Positions 6,195-7,075 of a stretch of 7,075 bases of DNA are shown here, one piece after another. The notes beneath the pieces were generated by a model. That model did not search any database and was not told the origin of the DNA. It saw only the letters and a program-made list of their open reading frames with translations. The position numbers were made by a program, and so were the translations under genes. Source of the DNA: Pseudothermotoga sp. (GTDB lineage Bacteria; Thermotogota; Thermotogae; Thermotogales; DSM-5069); NCBI GenBank assembly GCA_028276125.1, contig JAPYWY010000083.1:1-7075 (forward strand). Reading direction: 5' to 3'. Numbering within the stretch: position 1 is the first letter of the stretch; each line of letters opens with the position of its first letter.

Positions 6195-7075
6195 ACAATC
6201 TCTCTGCGGCCAGGCTCGCCAGAGCAGACCTAACCCCCATCTTGAGAGTGATGTGCGCTACGAGGGGGTTGCCGATCAGCCTGCTCGCCGCGTACACAAG
6301 GCCGTTGCTGTCTTTGTCCAGATAAGGTGTGTCTATCTGGTATGGATCACCGCACAATACGACCTTCGTGTTGTTTCCAATCCTCGTGAGAATGGTTTTC
6401 ACCTCGTGTGGCGTCAGATTCTGGGCTTCATCTATGATCACGAACTGATTCGGTATCGTTCTTCCCCTTATGAAACTGAGCGCTTCTATTTCCATGACGT
6501 TCTTCTTCAGAAACTCCTTCAGGCTCATTCCCACGCGATCGAAGAGAAATTCCAAATTGTCCATGATCGGTTGCATCCATGGCTCGAGCTTCTCTTCGAG
6601 CGAACCGGGTAAAAATCCCACGTCTTTGCCCATGGGAACGAGTGGGCGCGCCACGATGATCCTTCTGTATTTCTTCTGATTGATCATCTTTTCCAATGCG
6701 CACGCGAGCGCTATGAGTGTTTTGCCCGTCCCAGCGATTCCTACCAGCGTCACCAAAGAAACATCGTCGTCCATCATTGCATCCATGGCGTAGAGCTGTT
6801 CTTCGTTCAAAGGTTGAATTCCCCAAATGGTGCTCGAAAGGTCCAAAGACAACCTCGCCGCCTTGCCTTGCTTCACCTTGAAGTACCCGCTGGGGCTCTT
6901 GACGTACTCGTTCTCGAGCAAGCCACTCAAAGATTCTCCGTCCGAGATTGGCACTTCGACGAACTTGTATCCATCTGGTAACAACGACAGATTGGATCTG
7001 TCCGTCAGATAATCTTGTGCCTGGATCCCCAATGCGGAGGCTTTCACCCGCAAACTTATGTCCTTGCTTACCAGT
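6193..7075 (-). CDS. PIN-PhoH fusion protein (PhoH-like ATPase with N-terminal PIN nuclease domain), 5' end outside the window
   Basis: The frame is open through the window's right edge, leaving 293 visible residues. A TTG at 7053 is not the real start: upstream codons read LVSKDIS and continue into LRVKASALGIQAQDY, which is the end of a PIN ribonuclease domain. The PhoH domain follows, with Walker A GIAGTGKT (about 6741-6718), RRIIVARPLVPMGKDVGFLPG, Walker B VIIDEAQN (about 6441-6418), CGDPYQID and a terminal RSALASLAAERL carrying the conserved arginine. PIN-PhoH (PhoH2) proteins are RNA helicases/ribonucleases, related to VapC-type nucleases but usually not paired with a canonical antitoxin; the PIN catalytic acidic residues are outside the view. 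It is the most upstream visible gene of the minus-strand cluster, 10 bp before the ABC ATPase. PhoH family identity is very secure; the fusion is strongly indicated. Confidence 0.93.
   Translation of the reverse strand, partial: LVSKDISLRVKASALGIQAQDYLTDRSNLSLLPDGYKFVEVPISDGESLSGLLENEYVKSPSGYFKVKQGKAARLSLDLSSTIWGIQPLNEEQLYAMDAMMDDDVSLVTLVGIAGTGKTLIALACALEKMINQKKYRRIIVARPLVPMGKDVGFLPGSLEEKLEPWMQPIMDNLEFLFDRVGMSLKEFLKKNVMEIEALSFIRGRTIPNQFVIIDEAQNLTPHEVKTILTRIGNNTKVVLCGDPYQIDTPYLDKDSNGLVYAASRLIGNPLVAHITLKMGVRSALASLAAERL

Larger units (their letters stand above)
2112..7075 (-). other. Five-gene minus-strand cluster, probable operon: PIN-PhoH, ABC ATPase, ABC permease, M42 peptidase, TauE
   Basis: Gaps of 10, 3, 45 and 12 bp, ribosome binding sites overlapping upstream stop codons, and no visible terminator between genes point to shared transcription. 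The promoter must lie beyond 7075. The 45-bp gap before the peptidase is the only place with room for internal control, and it carries a candidate -10 box. Confidence 0.7.

Noticed and set aside
7051..7053. TTG as the start of the PhoH gene
   Set aside because: The frame stays open to the window edge and the upstream codons continue a PIN-domain C-terminus, so the true start is outside the window.
1..7075. CRISPR arrays, tRNA/rRNA genes, transposons, attachment sites or a defence island
   Set aside because: No spaced direct repeats, cloverleaf-like sequences, transposase frames or terminal inverted repeats were seen; nearly all bases belong to identified genes.

Overview
The window looks like a compact, roughly 50% GC bacterial chromosome segment. 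Short gaps, strong GAGGTG/AGGAGG ribosome binding sites, an M42 tetrahedral-type aminopeptidase, a PIN-PhoH ATPase and mixed AGA/AGG/CGN arginine codons suggest a thermophile of the Thermotogota (Thermotoga/Pseudothermotoga-like). That assignment is inference from style and gene content; no marker in the window proves it.

Layout, left to right: (1) positions 1-649, minus strand, the first 216 codons of ffh (signal recognition particle GTPase), cut by the window edge. (2) 650-885, a 236-bp intergenic stretch holding the divergent control regions of ffh and the next gene. (3) 886-2124, plus strand, an EntS-like (MFS_3) major facilitator exporter, the only plus-strand gene. (4) 2112-7075, minus strand, a tightly packed five-gene cluster transcribed right to left: PIN-PhoH ATPase (5' end outside the window), ABC ATPase, 12-helix ABC-2-like permease, M42 metallo-aminopeptidase, and a TauE/SafE-type membrane transporter. 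Gaps within the cluster are 10, 3, 45 and 12 bp. The MFS gene and the TauE gene converge and overlap by 13 bp at their 3' ends.

How they may work together: the ABC ATPase and permease are adjacent with coupled spacing and almost certainly form one exporter; its substrate cannot be told from sequence. The M42 enzyme would degrade cytosolic peptides. PhoH, M42 and TauE are probably in the cluster for co-transcription rather than as one pathway. The 45-bp gap before the M42 gene contains a candidate internal promoter, so peptidase and TauE may also be made independently.

No clear new biological system was found: every long gene belongs to a known family. The most useful observations are the probable CTG start of the TauE gene directly behind the peptidase stop codon, a shared promoter/ribosome-binding-site layout that implies very short leaders at two genes, the convergent 3' overlap with no visible terminator, and a probable internal two-fold repeat in the ABC permease.
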